NCBI GenBank assembly: GCA_947581635.1
Contig: CANPVE010000010.1
Span: forward strand, 1-64,000
Origin: an uncultured Clostridia bacterium
Lineage (GTDB): Bacteria > Bacillota > Clostridia > Oscillospirales > Acutalibacteraceae
Direction: 5' to 3'
DNA length: 64,000 bases
Part shown: one piece after another, positions 1-8,513 of the stretch
Layout of the letters: each line of letters begins with the position of its first letter
Numbering within the stretch: position 1 is the stretch's first letter
Position numbers and translations under genes: made by a program
The notes under the pieces: generated by a model
Told to the model about the DNA's origin: nothing
Databases searched by the model: none
What the model saw: only the letters and a program-made list of their open reading frames with translations

Positions 1-393
1 TATTCCAAGATCGGCAGCACCTCAAAGGGCAAGAAGTACAAGTATCTCGACACCAAGAAAGACAGCAGCGGTCAGGTATGGTACAAGATTCAATTTTCTT
101 CCGACAAGACCGGCTGGGTGATTGGCTCTCTCAGCAAATTGGTCAACAGCAGTTCCACTACTGCTCCGACAACCAAACCCACCGAAAATGTCGAAACAAC
201 CAAGCAGGTTGAAATTACGGGCAATCCTGTCGTTGTGCGCTCCGGCGCGGGCAAGTCTTATTCCAAGATCGGCAGCACCTCAAAGGGCAAGAAGTACAAG
301 TATCTCGACACCAAGAAAGACAGCGGCGGTCAGGTCTGGTACAAGATTCAATTTTCTTCCGACAAAACCGGCTGGGTGATTGGCTCTCTCAGC
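1..393 (+). repeat. Tandem duplication of an SH3 module, 258-bp period
   Basis: Bases 1-135 recur at 259-393 with only a few substitutions. The offset of 258 bp is exactly 86 codons, so the reading frame is kept. More units may lie upstream of the window. Confidence 0.85.
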
Positions 394-411
394 AAGCTCA
401 TAAACGCTTAG
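1..411 (+). CDS. SH3-repeat protein, 3' part only
   Basis: The reading frame is open from base 1 to a stop at 409-411, so the true start lies upstream. The visible 136 residues hold one bacterial SH3 domain cut by the window edge (to about residue 48), a Thr/Ser-rich linker, and a complete second SH3 domain of the SH3_3 type, with the typical VVVRSGAGKSYSKIG entry and GWVIG exit. Such domains usually bind cell-wall peptides in secreted or surface proteins. The two modules are nearly identical at DNA level (1-135 against 259-393), a sign of recent duplication. No catalytic domain is visible here; one could lie upstream. Confidence 0.8.
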   Translation, partial: YSKIGSTSKGKKYKYLDTKKDSSGQVWYKIQFSSDKTGWVIGSLSKLVNSSSTTAPTTKPTENVETTKQVEITGNPVVVRSGAGKSYSKIGSTSKGKKYKYLDTKKDSGGQVWYKIQFSSDKTGWVIGSLSKLINA

Positions 412-477
412 TCGAAATGGGAATAAAAAAGGATATGTGCAGATTGCAGTTAAAAAACAAAAAATCTTGAGAATTTA

Positions 478-525
478 ACGGGTGCCGATACGGATTTAAA
501 AGCGCGTCTTTACATCGGCGTCCGT
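478..525 (+). other. Hairpin just upstream of the NUDIX ribosome binding site
   Basis: ACGGGTGCCGAT (478-489) pairs with ATCGGCGTCCGT (514-525) over 12 bp with two G:U wobbles. The right arm ends 2 bases before GAGGAGAG (528-535). No T-tract follows, so it is not an ordinary terminator. It could affect translation of the next gene; this is inference. Confidence 0.4.
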
Positions 526-542
526 TCGAGGAGAGAAGCAGA

Positions 543-1559
543 TTGCAGGAGACTACTCTTTGCTATATAGAAACGCACGGCAAATATCTCATGATGCTGC
601 GCAACAGAAAGCCACACGACCCGAACCGCGATAAGTGGATAGGCGTGGGAGGTAAGCTCGAAAAGGGAGAAAGTGCCGAGCTTTGCGCCATTCGAGAGAT
701 AAGGGAGGAAACAGGACTGAATGTTCTCGACCTCACCCCGCGCGGAATTGTGCATTTTAATTCCGACGTGTGGGAAAATGAATTGATGTATCTGTTCACC
801 GTCACCAAATTCGAGGGAGATATTACCGACTGCGACGAGGGCGAACTCCGCTGGATAGACAAATCGGAAATCTTTAACCTGAATCTGTGGGACGGAGACA
901 GAATATTCCTCAAATACCTCATTGATGACGCGCCGCCATTTGACATGACACTCAATTACAGCGGGGAGCGGTTGCGCGAATGCATTGTGGACGGGCGCGA
1001 GCTTGAGCTTTTAGACATATACAAAGAAGATGGAACACCCGCCGGTTACGTTGCCGAGCGCAGTTTCGCGCATCAAAACGCTCTTTGGCACGCTACAGCG
1101 CACATATGGGTAATTCGCTCCAACGGGCGCGGCGGTCATGAAGTGCTGCTTCAGCTCCGTTCGGCGCGCAAGAAACTCCACCCCGCCAAATACGACGTTT
1201 CGTGCGCAGGGCATATCGACGCCGGCGAGGATATACTCGTCGGCGCTGTGCGCGAGCTGAAGGAGGAATTGGGCATATCAGTTATACCGCAGGATCTCAA
1301 ATTTATCACCACCATGAAATCCGTTGAGGATTTAGAGACCGACGGGGAGTGGTATCACGATAGGGAACACTGTAATATATTTATATATCGCTCCGATGTT
1401 TTGCGCGAAGATATGAAATTGCAGGAATCAGAGGTTGACGGTGTGATATGGGTCGATCTTGACGAGTGTGCTCGCTCCGTGAGCAATGAAAGCAATGATG
1501 AATTTCCCAACTGTATCAATCCTGTGGAACTGGGAATTATTTCACAGTTGATTCGATGA
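543..1559 (+). CDS. Double-domain NUDIX hydrolase (MutT-like plus IPP-isomerase/YfcD-like)
   Basis: The protein of 338 residues contains two complete NUDIX boxes (GX5EX7REUXEEXGU). The first, at residues 37-59, lies in a MutT/8-oxo-dGTP-diphosphatase-like domain. The second, at 223-245, lies in a domain like the isopentenyl-diphosphate isomerase/YfcD group, with a GHIDAGED entry. All metal-binding Glu residues of both boxes are present, so both halves may be active Mg-dependent diphosphohydrolases. The start is TTG at 543, placed by GAGGAGAG at 528-535. Substrates cannot be read from sequence; nucleotide clean-up or a diphosphate metabolite are possible. It appears monocistronic, ending before the terminator at 1678-1732. 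Confidence 0.85.
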   Translation: MQETTLCYIETHGKYLMMLRNRKPHDPNRDKWIGVGGKLEKGESAELCAIREIREETGLNVLDLTPRGIVHFNSDVWENELMYLFTVTKFEGDITDCDEGELRWIDKSEIFNLNLWDGDRIFLKYLIDDAPPFDMTLNYSGERLRECIVDGRELELLDIYKEDGTPAGYVAERSFAHQNALWHATAHIWVIRSNGRGGHEVLLQLRSARKKLHPAKYDVSCAGHIDAGEDILVGAVRELKEELGISVIPQDLKFITTMKSVEDLETDGEWYHDREHCNIFIYRSDVLREDMKLQESEVDGVIWVDLDECARSVSNESNDEFPNCINPVELGIISQLIR

Positions 1560-1677
1560 TTCGATTTTGTTCCGCTTTATTTCGGCTTATTGCGGCCGGG
1601 TTGATCTCTCACCCGAGCCAAAATACATAATCAGTCTGCAAGTGTAATACGTTTGTCTGTTATTGTCATTTTCTTTA

Positions 1678-1732
1678 AAAAATCGGATATTCGGCGGTTC
1701 TATGTGGTTAAATAGCCGAATATCCGATTTTT
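1678..1732 (+). terminator. Rho-independent terminator after the NUDIX gene
   Basis: A perfect 18-bp inverted repeat (1678-1695 and 1715-1732) with a 19-nt loop is U-rich on its 3' side and followed by a further T-run near 1736. The A-rich 5' side could also let it work on the other strand. Confidence 0.85.
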
Positions 1733-1765
1733 GGCTTTTTCGTCAACTTTTTTGAATTTTGTCTA

Positions 1766-1794
1766 TTGAAAAGAATTTGAAAAAGTGATAGAAT
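1766..1794 (+). promoter_or_regulatory. Sigma-A promoter of pyrG
   Basis: TTGAAA (1766-1771) and TAGAAT (1789-1794) are separated by 17 bp. The transcript would start near 1801 and carry a leader of about 110 nt with a small hairpin (GTTTCTC 1815-1821, GAGAAAC 1831-1837). The initially transcribed bases are not the GGGC of the Bacillus pyrG slippage mechanism, so that control is not evident here. Confidence 0.75.
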
Positions 1795-1913
1795 ATCTTA
1801 GTTATTGTTGTGCCGTTTCTCACGTCGAGAGAGAAACAGCAAGACGTTTAAAAGATAATTAGAAGAGCAATAAATTCACAGTTCGCAATAAAAAATGAGG
1901 AGAGAGTTTTCTG

Positions 1914-3530
1914 ATGTCTACTAAGTACATATTTGTAACAGGCGGAGTTGTTTCGGGTCTCGGCAAGGGCATTACAGCCGCTTCATTGGGCAGACTGCTC
2001 AAAGCGCGAGGCATGAAGGTCACAATGCAGAAGCTTGACCCGTATCTCAACGTTGACCCCGGAACAATGAACCCCATACAGCACGGAGAGGTATTTGTCA
2101 CCGATGACGGCGCTGAAACCGACCTCGACCTCGGTCACTACGAGCGTTTTATAGACGAAAGCCTTGACCGCAGCAGCAATGCCACCTCCGGTAAGATTTA
2201 CAACAACGTAATCCAACGCGAACGCCAGGGCAATTACAACGGCGGCACGGTTCAGGTTATCCCCCACGTGACGCGGGAGATAATAGACGTCATCGCCGCA
2301 AACAAACAGAACGTGGACGTCGCCTTAGTAGAAATCGGCGGCACGGTGGGCGACATCGAAAGTCAGCCTTTCCTCGAGGCAATCAGGCAATTCTCCACGG
2401 CGGTGGGCAAGAGCAACTGCCTCTTTATTCATGTGACGCTGCTGCCCTACCTCGCCGCCAGTAAGGAGCACAAAACCAAGCCAACCCAACATTCTGTCAA
2501 ACAGCTGCTCAGCATAGGCATACAGCCGGATATAATAGTGCTCCGCTCCGAGCAGCCATTCGACCCAAAAATCAAGCAGAAAATCGCCCTCTTCTGCAAC
2601 ATCAGCCAGAAGAACGTAATAGCCAACCTCGACCTGCCGCTGCTCTATGAGGCCCCTCTGTTCCTCAAAAAAGAAGGGCTTGACGAAATAGTGTGCGATT
2701 ATTTCGGTTTTGACGTAAACGGCAAACAAGATCTGTCCGACTGGATAGAGATGGTGGAGACCGCAAAGAACCTCACAGAATCGGTCAGAATAGCCATTGT
2801 CGGCAAATACACCGAGCTTCACGACTCTTATCTCAGCGTTGTGGAGGCGCTCAAGCACGGCGGCTTCGGCAATAAGGTCGACATTGATTTCAAGTGGGTG
2901 GAATCCAACGAGATCACCGAGAACAACGTGTTCAATATTCTCGGAGACGTCGACGGAATCCTCGTTCCGGGCGGCTTCGGCGACCGCGGCATAGAGGGAA
3001 TGATAATCGCGGCCAACTACGCCCGCACCAACAACATTCCCTATCTCGGCATATGTCTCGGTATGCAAATCGCCATGATCGAGTTTGCGCGCAATGTGCT
3101 CAATTTCGAGGACGCACACAGTGTTGAATTCAACCAGTACACCAGTCACGCAGTCATCGACCTCATGCCCGAGCAGCGTCATGTCAAGGAAATGGGTGCA
3201 ACCATGCGTCTGGGCAAGTATCCCTGCAAGCTCAAGGAAGGCTCAAAGGTAGCCGAGTGCTACGGCACTGATTTGATAGAGGAGCGACACCGCCACCGCT
3301 ACGAGGTAAACAACATCTATCGCGGCGAGTACGAGAAAAACGGTCTTGTATTTTCCGGCCAGTCCCCCGACGGTCACATTGTTGAGATGATAGAGCTGCC
3401 TGAGCATTTGTGGTATGTGGCTTGCCAGTTCCACCCCGAATTCAAGTCACGTCCCAACCGTCCCCACCCGCTGTTTAAGAGCTTTGTCGCCGCGTCCAAG
3501 ATATACAGGGACACACACAGGGATAAATGA
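1914..3530 (+). CDS. pyrG: CTP synthase
   Basis: This enzyme converts UTP to CTP using ATP and glutamine, the last step of de novo CTP synthesis in the cytosol. Its 538 residues match the usual family length. The N-terminal synthetase domain opens with the P-loop-like [10 protein letters not shown] (residues 10-19). The C-terminal class I glutamine amidotransferase domain carries the nucleophile Cys381 in GICLGM and the catalytic His507/Glu509 in QFHPE. The start is ATG behind GAGGAGAG (1898-1905). It has its own promoter and is followed in the same direction by miaB after 81 bases with no terminator, so the two may be co-transcribed. Confidence 0.98.
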   Translation: MSTKYIFVTGGVVSGLGKGITAASLGRLLKARGMKVTMQKLDPYLNVDPGTMNPIQHGEVFVTDDGAETDLDLGHYERFIDESLDRSSNATSGKIYNNVIQRERQGNYNGGTVQVIPHVTREIIDVIAANKQNVDVALVEIGGTVGDIESQPFLEAIRQFSTAVGKSNCLFIHVTLLPYLAASKEHKTKPTQHSVKQLLSIGIQPDIIVLRSEQPFDPKIKQKIALFCNISQKNVIANLDLPLLYEAPLFLKKEGLDEIVCDYFGFDVNGKQDLSDWIEMVETAKNLTESVRIAIVGKYTELHDSYLSVVEALKHGGFGNKVDIDFKWVESNEITENNVFNILGDVDGILVPGGFGDRGIEGMIIAANYARTNNIPYLGICLGMQIAMIEFARNVLNFEDAHSVEFNQYTSHAVIDLMPEQRHVKEMGATMRLGKYPCKLKEGSKVAECYGTDLIEERHRHRYEVNNIYRGEYEKNGLVFSGQSPDGHIVEMIELPEHLWYVACQFHPEFKSRPNRPHPLFKSFVAASKIYRDTHRDK

Positions 3531-3611
3531 TCTCCAATAAAAGTACCGCAAAGTCGCAAAATAATTGTAAATAATCCGAAAATTATCCTAAAGACAGGAG
3601 ATGAGGCCGGC

Positions 3612-5057
3612 GTGTCAGGAATCTTGCAAGAAAATTCAGGGGAAGAAATCGGCGTGAGCGCTGAGAAAATTCAGGAATATTGCCAGCTTGTGCGCTCCGT
3701 AATGGAGGCAAGGCTGGGCGGAAAAACTCCGCTTGCCTTTACTCATACATACGGCTGTCAGGGAAATGTTTCCGACAGCGAGCGGATCAACGGAATGCTC
3801 AAAGAAATGGGCTTTGATTTCACCGACGATCCCGAAAAGGCCGACTTCATACTCTTCAACACCTGCGCGGTGCGCGAACACGCCGAGGACAGAGTATTCG
3901 GCAACGTGGGCGCGCTCAAGCACGTCAAAAACCGCAACCCTTCGCTCATAATAGCCCTCTGCGGCTGCATGGTACAGCGGGAGACCGTCGCAAACAAGAT
4001 CCGCGCAAGTTACCCTCATGTTAATCTGGTGTTCGGTACGCACGTGATCAGCCGCTTTCCCGAGCTGCTCTACAAGACGCTCACAGGCGGCAAGCGCGTA
4101 TTTGAGCTGTCCCAAGCGGACAACTCGATTTGCGAGAACCTGCCGGTTCGACGCGACGGCAGCGTCAAGGCGTGGCTGCCCATAATGTACGGCTGTGACA
4201 ATTACTGCACATACTGCATCGTTCCCTATGTGCGCGGGCGTGAGAGGAGCCGCGACGCTGCCAATATTTTGGCCGAGGCGCGCGGGCTTGTTGAAGCGGG
4301 CTACAAGGATATAACGCTGTTGGGTCAAAATGTAAACAGTTACGCTGTCAAAAATTCCGTAAGTTCGGACGGTGCGGAGTGGAATTTTCCCAAGCTGCTG
4401 CGTGAAATAGACAAAATCGAGGGCGATTATGTGCTGAGATTCATGACGAGCCACCCCAAGGACTGCACCGAGGAACTTCTTGACGCGATGGCGGAATGCA
4501 GGCACGCGGCTCATCATCTGCATTTGCCGTTCCAGTGCGGCTCCAACCGCGTGCTCAAGGCGATGAACCGAAAATATACGCGTGAAAAATATCTTGATTT
4601 GATAAAAACCGCCCGAGAGAAAATGCCCGACATATCTCTCACCAGTGACATAATCGTTGGATTTCCCGGGGAAACTTATGAAGAGTTCCGCCAGACACTT
4701 GATTTGGTACGGGAAGTGAAATTTACGTCGCTCTTCACATTCATATATTCACCGCGCGAAGGAACTCCCGCCGCCAAGCTAGACGACCCCGTTCCCCACT
4801 CCGAAAAAGCAAGATGGATGAAAGAGCTTCTCGATGCTCAGGAGGCAATAGCCGCCGAGCGCTGCAAATCCATGATGGGAACGCGTCAGCGGGTACTCGT
4901 CGAGGGCGTGGATCAAAGAGATAATTCGCTTTTCTGCCGCACAAGCACCAACATAACGGTAAAGTGCCAAGGCGCTCCCGAGCTGGTTGGAAGTTTCGTT
5001 GAGTGCGAGATAACATCGGCGCGCAACTGGATTTTGGGCGGAAAGATAATAAAATAA
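3612..5057 (+). CDS. miaB: tRNA-2-methylthio-N6-dimethylallyladenosine synthase MiaB
   Basis: This radical-SAM methylthiotransferase adds the 2-methylthio group to i6A37 of tRNAs that read UNN codons. The N-terminal UPF0004 domain has three cysteines (in TYGCQG, NTCAVRE and LCGCMVQ) for an auxiliary 4Fe-4S cluster. The radical SAM motif CDNYCTYC (Cys195, Cys199, Cys202) binds the second cluster, and a TRAM domain ends the protein. Length is 481 residues from the GTG at 3612, which has AGGAG at 3596-3600 upstream. A YlbF/YmcA-family gene follows 56 bases later; in Bacillus subtilis miaB (ymcB) is next to ymcA, so the pairing is conserved. Confidence 0.96.
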   Translation: MSGILQENSGEEIGVSAEKIQEYCQLVRSVMEARLGGKTPLAFTHTYGCQGNVSDSERINGMLKEMGFDFTDDPEKADFILFNTCAVREHAEDRVFGNVGALKHVKNRNPSLIIALCGCMVQRETVANKIRASYPHVNLVFGTHVISRFPELLYKTLTGGKRVFELSQADNSICENLPVRRDGSVKAWLPIMYGCDNYCTYCIVPYVRGRERSRDAANILAEARGLVEAGYKDITLLGQNVNSYAVKNSVSSDGAEWNFPKLLREIDKIEGDYVLRFMTSHPKDCTEELLDAMAECRHAAHHLHLPFQCGSNRVLKAMNRKYTREKYLDLIKTAREKMPDISLTSDIIVGFPGETYEEFRQTLDLVREVKFTSLFTFIYSPREGTPAAKLDDPVPHSEKARWMKELLDAQEAIAAERCKSMMGTRQRVLVEGVDQRDNSLFCRTSTNITVKCQGAPELVGSFVECEITSARNWILGGKIIK

Positions 5058-5113
5058 ATTTGGAATAACCACAGAATATTATTGAAATTTTGAGAAAAAG
5101 GAGATTTGAACAG

Positions 5114-5524
5114 ATGACAGTTATAGAAATGACCAGAGAGCTTGGAAAGGTTATACAGCAATCAGATGAATACAAGAAGCTCGAGGCTGCCAGAGCCGCC
5201 AGCGACAACGATGCGGAACTACAGGATAAGATTGAAAATTTTAACCTCGTGCGCATGAAAATGGACATTGAATCGTCTAAGCCCGAACCCGATCAGAACA
5301 AGCTCAGCAGCCTCAACGAAGAGCTTATGACAATTTACACCGATGTAATGGGCAGCGAAAATATGATCGCCTTCAACAGTGCCAAAGAAGTCATTGACGC
5401 GCTGATGAGCAACGTGACTTCCATTCTGACCGCCGCAGTCAACGGCGAGGATCCGGCCACATTCGACCCCGAGGCGGCGGCCTGCACGGGAAGCTGTTCG
5501 ACCTGCGGCGGCTGCGGCCGATAA
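5114..5524 (+). CDS. YlbF/YmcA-family protein with cysteine-rich tail
   Basis: The protein is small (136 residues), alpha-helical and acidic, of the YlbF/YmcA (RicF/RicA) family. In Bacillus the RicA-RicF-RicT complex is cytosolic, binds 4Fe-4S clusters and helps RNase Y mature selected transcripts. The ATG at 5114 is preferred over an in-frame TTG at 5090 because AAGGAG lies at 5098-5103, between them. The tail holds four closely spaced cysteines in the pattern CX3CX2CX2C followed by Gly-Arg, which looks like a metal or Fe-S site; this is inference. It follows miaB, and RNase Y is encoded about 5 kb away on the other strand. Confidence 0.8.
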   Translation: MTVIEMTRELGKVIQQSDEYKKLEAARAASDNDAELQDKIENFNLVRMKMDIESSKPEPDQNKLSSLNEELMTIYTDVMGSENMIAFNSAKEVIDALMSNVTSILTAAVNGEDPATFDPEAAACTGSCSTCGGCGR

Positions 5525-5567
5525 CACAACTCAAAAATCATGGCGTTCCTTTTGATCGCCAAAACAA

Positions 5568-5614
5568 AAATCCCCCATGAAATTCACCTTGTCGATGAAT
5601 TTCATGGGGGATTT
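5568..5614 (+). terminator. Strong terminator after the miaB operon
   Basis: A perfect 19-bp stem (5568-5586 with 5596-5614) has a 9-nt loop and runs into T-rich sequence (ATTTTT to 5620). The A-rich left side makes it potentially bidirectional. Confidence 0.92.
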
Positions 5615-5823
5615 ATTTTTCAGGCGTCCACAACATCTCGCAAAGCAAATGCACAGTGATCGGTTGAACTGCGGAAAACAATTTTCAATGAATAGCATCA
5701 GACAATGTAAAAAAGTTGGGCTGGCTCTATTTCTACACTCGAAAATCTTCGATTTTCTCGTTGGTGTTTATTTTTTGCGGCTCAAATAAATTGGGAAAGT
5801 TTTACTAAAAGATGACTTGCACT

Positions 5824-5988
5824 GTATTCGCCTAAACTCACCTTTAACTTGCTGCATTTTGCCCGCTCAGCCTGCGGCTTCGCTTGTGAGGCTCTGCCTC
5901 ACTCTCCGCCATGGGCGCTGCCCCTGGACCCTGCAAGGAGGAATTATCCCCCTTGACTCCCATTGCAGCTCCGCTCGCTTGACTTGAG
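5824..5988 (-). repeat. Four-hairpin dispersed repeat, copy A
   Basis: On the minus strand this copy carries hairpin 1 (CAAGGGGGA, loop TAAT, TCCTCCTTG; plus-strand 5934-5942 and 5947-5955), hairpin 2 around GGGCAGCGCCC, hairpin 3 GTGAGGC-AGA-GCCTCAC, and hairpin 4 AGCC-GCA-GGCT. It starts about 15 bases after the cysS stop codon, in the same orientation as cysS. An ORF beginning MGVKGDNSSLQGPGAAPMAE stays open through it. Confidence 0.85.
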
Positions 5989-6002
5989 CTTTCTCCATGT
6001 GG

Positions 6003-7409
6003 TTACGCCTTATGCCACTTTACGCCCTGCGGCGTATCTTCCAGAATTATGCCTTGTGCCTTAAGCTCGTCGCGGATTCTGTCGGCCTCTGCAAAATTCT
6101 TTGCCTTGCGCGCCGCCTGACGCTGTTCTATCAGGACTTCAACCTCGCTGTCGAGAGAATCCGTCTTGTGATTATAGAGAAGTCCGAGCACGTCCGCCAG
6201 TTCCTTATAAAGGTCGAGCGCAAATTGGGCCAGTTCTTTTGAATGTGTGGAGGACGCGCCGAGATAAGTGTTGATGTCGCGCGCGAGATCGAATAGCGCC
6301 GACACCGCGCCCGCCGTATTGAAATCCTCCTCCATCGAATCGATAAAGTGCTGCTTGTGAGCCAAAAGCTGCTCTTTAATCGCATTCTCACCCTCCTGCC
6401 AGCCAGACGGGGCCTTGGAAAGGTAGAATTCTACATTTTCAAGCGCTGTGTAAAGTCGGGCAAGTGCAGATTTATTCTGTTCGATAATGTCAATCGAATA
6501 ATTTATCGGACTTCTGTATTGGCTCGAGAGCATGAAAAGGCGTATAGGTTCATATCCGTATGCCTCGCCCACGTCGCGCACAGTGAAGAAATTACCCTTT
6601 GACTTGCTCATCTTCTGATTGTCAACATTGATAAATCCGTTGTGCATCCAGTAATTAGAGAATTTTTTTCCCGTGCAGCACTCCGATTGAGCTATTTCGT
6701 TCTCGTGGTGCGGGAATATCAAGTCCTGACCGCCGCAGTGCAGATCAATTGTTTCCCCCAGCAGTGCCAGATTCATGGCCGAACACTCTATGTGCCAGCC
6801 CGGACGGCCCTTGCCCCAAGGGGATTCCCAATAAGGCTCGCCTTCCTTTGCCGCCTTCCACAGGGCGAAGTCAGCGCGGTCGCGCTTTACGTCGCCTGAG
6901 TCAACGCGCTCGCTCGCGCCTGCAACCAAATCTTCAAGCGGCAGATGCGAAAGCTTTCCGTATTCGGGGAATGTCTTGGTGCTGAAGTACACATCGCCCT
7001 CCGCCTCGTAGGCATGTCCCTTTTCGATAAGAGTCGAAACCATATTTATAATTTTATCTATGTTTTCTGTCGCCTTTGGGTGAATATTGGCGGGCTTGAC
7101 ACCCATTGCTTTGACGTCCTTCCAATATTCCTCGATGTACCGCTCCGAAATCACCTTGTAATCTACGCCTTCTGACTTTGCCTTGTTGATGATTTTATCA
7201 TCGACATCAGTAAAATTCTGTACAAATGTCACCTTTAAGCCACGCCATTCAAAATAACGACGCAGAGTGTCAAATGTGATTATCGGACGGGCGTTGCCGA
7301 TGTGAATGAAATTGTAAACGGTAGGTCCGCAGGCGTACATCTTGACCTCGCCCTCGGTCTGCGGTACAAATTCTTCAAGCTTGCGTGTTAGTGTGTTGAA
7401 TATTCTCAT
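6003..7409 (-). CDS. cysS: Cysteinyl-tRNA synthetase
   Basis: This class I aminoacyl-tRNA synthetase charges tRNA-Cys in the cytosol. Its 468 residues are a normal length. The HIGN signature is at residues 36-39, the zinc-site Cys27 in YACGPT is present, further zinc ligands occur in LHCGGQD and FPHHENE, and the KMSKS loop is intact. The start is set at the ATG 7409 because CAGGAGGA lies just upstream, inside a longer in-frame extension. The gene has its own promoter (7527-7554) although it follows cysE and a small gene. The 120-nt leader is too short for a T-box and no T-box sequence is seen. Confidence 0.98.
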   Translation of the reverse strand: MRIFNTLTRKLEEFVPQTEGEVKMYACGPTVYNFIHIGNARPIITFDTLRRYFEWRGLKVTFVQNFTDVDDKIINKAKSEGVDYKVISERYIEEYWKDVKAMGVKPANIHPKATENIDKIINMVSTLIEKGHAYEAEGDVYFSTKTFPEYGKLSHLPLEDLVAGASERVDSGDVKRDRADFALWKAAKEGEPYWESPWGKGRPGWHIECSAMNLALLGETIDLHCGGQDLIFPHHENEIAQSECCTGKKFSNYWMHNGFINVDNQKMSKSKGNFFTVRDVGEAYGYEPIRLFMLSSQYRSPINYSIDIIEQNKSALARLYTALENVEFYLSKAPSGWQEGENAIKEQLLAHKQHFIDSMEEDFNTAGAVSALFDLARDINTYLGASSTHSKELAQFALDLYKELADVLGLLYNHKTDSLDSEVEVLIEQRQAARKAKNFAEADRIRDELKAQGIILEDTPQGVKWHKA

Positions 7410-7526
7410 GACTGTATCCTCCTGAAAACTTTTAAACTTAAAATTCAATCTGAATCTATGCCAAATTATTACGATAGGGATATTTCTGTATAAAAACTAT
7501 ATAATTTAAACAATTTATTGTTATCT

Positions 7527-7554
7527 ATTATATCACGCCTTAATGATTTTTCAA
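7527..7554 (-). promoter_or_regulatory. Promoter of cysS
   Basis: On the minus strand TTGAAA (7549-7554) and TATAAT (7527-7532) are spaced by 16 bp. The -35 element overlaps the stop codon of the upstream small gene. Confidence 0.75.
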
Positions 7555-7745
7555 TCCTCAACCAATTCCATTTTCTCTATATCCTCAATTTTAACGACAT
7601 CATAATCTACCAATATGGAGCTGTCCTCATAAAATTCATCATTAAACAGTCCCACGCGCTCCGAACCGTCCTTGAAAGTGATCTTTACAATTTTATTGTT
7701 CATAGGGTAGTATTTATCATGAAATTCTTGACTTACCTCGTACAT
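7551..7745 (-). CDS. Small conserved-looking protein, possible Sm-like fold
   Basis: The protein has 64 residues, starting MYEVSQEFHDKYY behind AAAGGGAG, which rules out a longer in-frame start. It is acidic. The pattern VKITFKDGSERVGLFNDEF, then an alternating hydrophobic stretch, then VVKIEDIEKMEL recalls the strand-turn layout of Sm/LSm beta-barrels. That resemblance is visual only; I do not recognise the family. It lies between cysE and cysS on the same strand, 82 bases after cysE. Confidence 0.6.
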   Translation of the reverse strand: MYEVSQEFHDKYYPMNNKIVKITFKDGSERVGLFNDEFYEDSSILVDYDVVKIEDIEKMELVED

Positions 7746-7816
7746 ATCCACACTCCCTTTAAAATTTCGATTTGATGATATTTGCAACAACTTGCCTCAT
7801 AGGGCGGTGTATTCGG

Positions 7817-7839
7817 GGGGGAATAGCTTATATTCCCCC
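7817..7839 (-). other. Hairpin overlapping the cysE stop codon
   Basis: A 9-bp GC-rich stem (GGGGGAATA, loop, TATTCCCCC) spans the last codons and stop of cysE. It is not followed by T-rich sequence on the minus strand. It may protect the cysE 3' end or limit read-through. Confidence 0.45.
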
Positions 7840-8487
7840 GCCGTCTGTATTTTCCATTCCGCCCATATCCATTTTCTTTTGAAGCCGTTGTATTTCAGCC
7901 TGAAGCTGACAAATATCCTCTTCCACCGGGTCGGTGTAGTGGATCTGGTCAAGCTCGGAAACGGGCATTTGTCCGGCAACGCGAACCACCCTTGCGGGAA
8001 CGCCTACCGCCGTGGCATTCTCAGGCACTTCTTTGAGCACCACCGCGCCCGCTGCAATTCGCGCGTTGTCGCCCACGCTGAACGGCCCAAGCACCTTCGC
8101 GCCCGAGCCTATGAGTACATTTTTGCCTATGGTGGGGTGACGTTTTCCTGTATCCTTGCCTGTGCCGCCCAGCGTGACACCCTGATAGATGGTGCAGCCG
8201 TCCCCCACTTCTGCGGTCTCGCCTATGACTACCCCCATGCCGTGATCAATGAGCACTCCGCGTCCGATTTGGGCTGCGGGGTGAATTTCAATGCCCGTCT
8301 TGCGTTTGGCGCGCTCGCTTATCCAGCGGGCCAGAAATTTGAGGTTGTGCCTGAAGCACCAATTGGCACGTCTGTGCGCCATCAGCGCCTTGTACCCGGG
8401 ATAGAGCAGCCGCACTTCAATCGAACTGCGCGCCGCCGGATCGCGTTCCATTATGGCGTTTATAAGATCCTGTCGGTAACTTGACAA
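7828..8487 (-). CDS. cysE: Serine O-acetyltransferase
   Basis: This enzyme makes O-acetylserine from serine and acetyl-CoA, the entry step of cysteine synthesis. The protein has 219 residues: a short helical N-terminus, a left-handed beta-helix of hexapeptide repeats (from about residue 65, including HPAAQIGRGVLIDHGMG and VTLGGTGK), the active-site His in IDHGMG, and a C-terminal coiled tail. The start is TTG at 8487, with AAGGAG 10 bases upstream; the nearby ATG is out of frame. It begins 26 bases after an unknown gene and precedes cysS, giving a cysteine supply-and-use cluster. Confidence 0.95.
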   Translation of the reverse strand: MSSYRQDLINAIMERDPAARSSIEVRLLYPGYKALMAHRRANWCFRHNLKFLARWISERAKRKTGIEIHPAAQIGRGVLIDHGMGVVIGETAEVGDGCTIYQGVTLGGTGKDTGKRHPTIGKNVLIGSGAKVLGPFSVGDNARIAAGAVVLKEVPENATAVGVPARVVRVAGQMPVSELDQIHYTDPVEEDICQLQAEIQRLQKKMDMGGMENTDGGGI

Positions 8488-8513
8488 GTGACATCAACTC
8501 CTTATCAATACAA

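Noticed and set aside
1795..1913. Bacillus-type pyrG reiterative-transcription attenuator
   Set aside because: No G-run at the expected transcript start and no C-rich pairing partner or terminator in the leader.
7410..7550. T-box riboswitch before cysS
   Set aside because: The leader is only about 120 nt and no T-box sequence or specifier stem was found.
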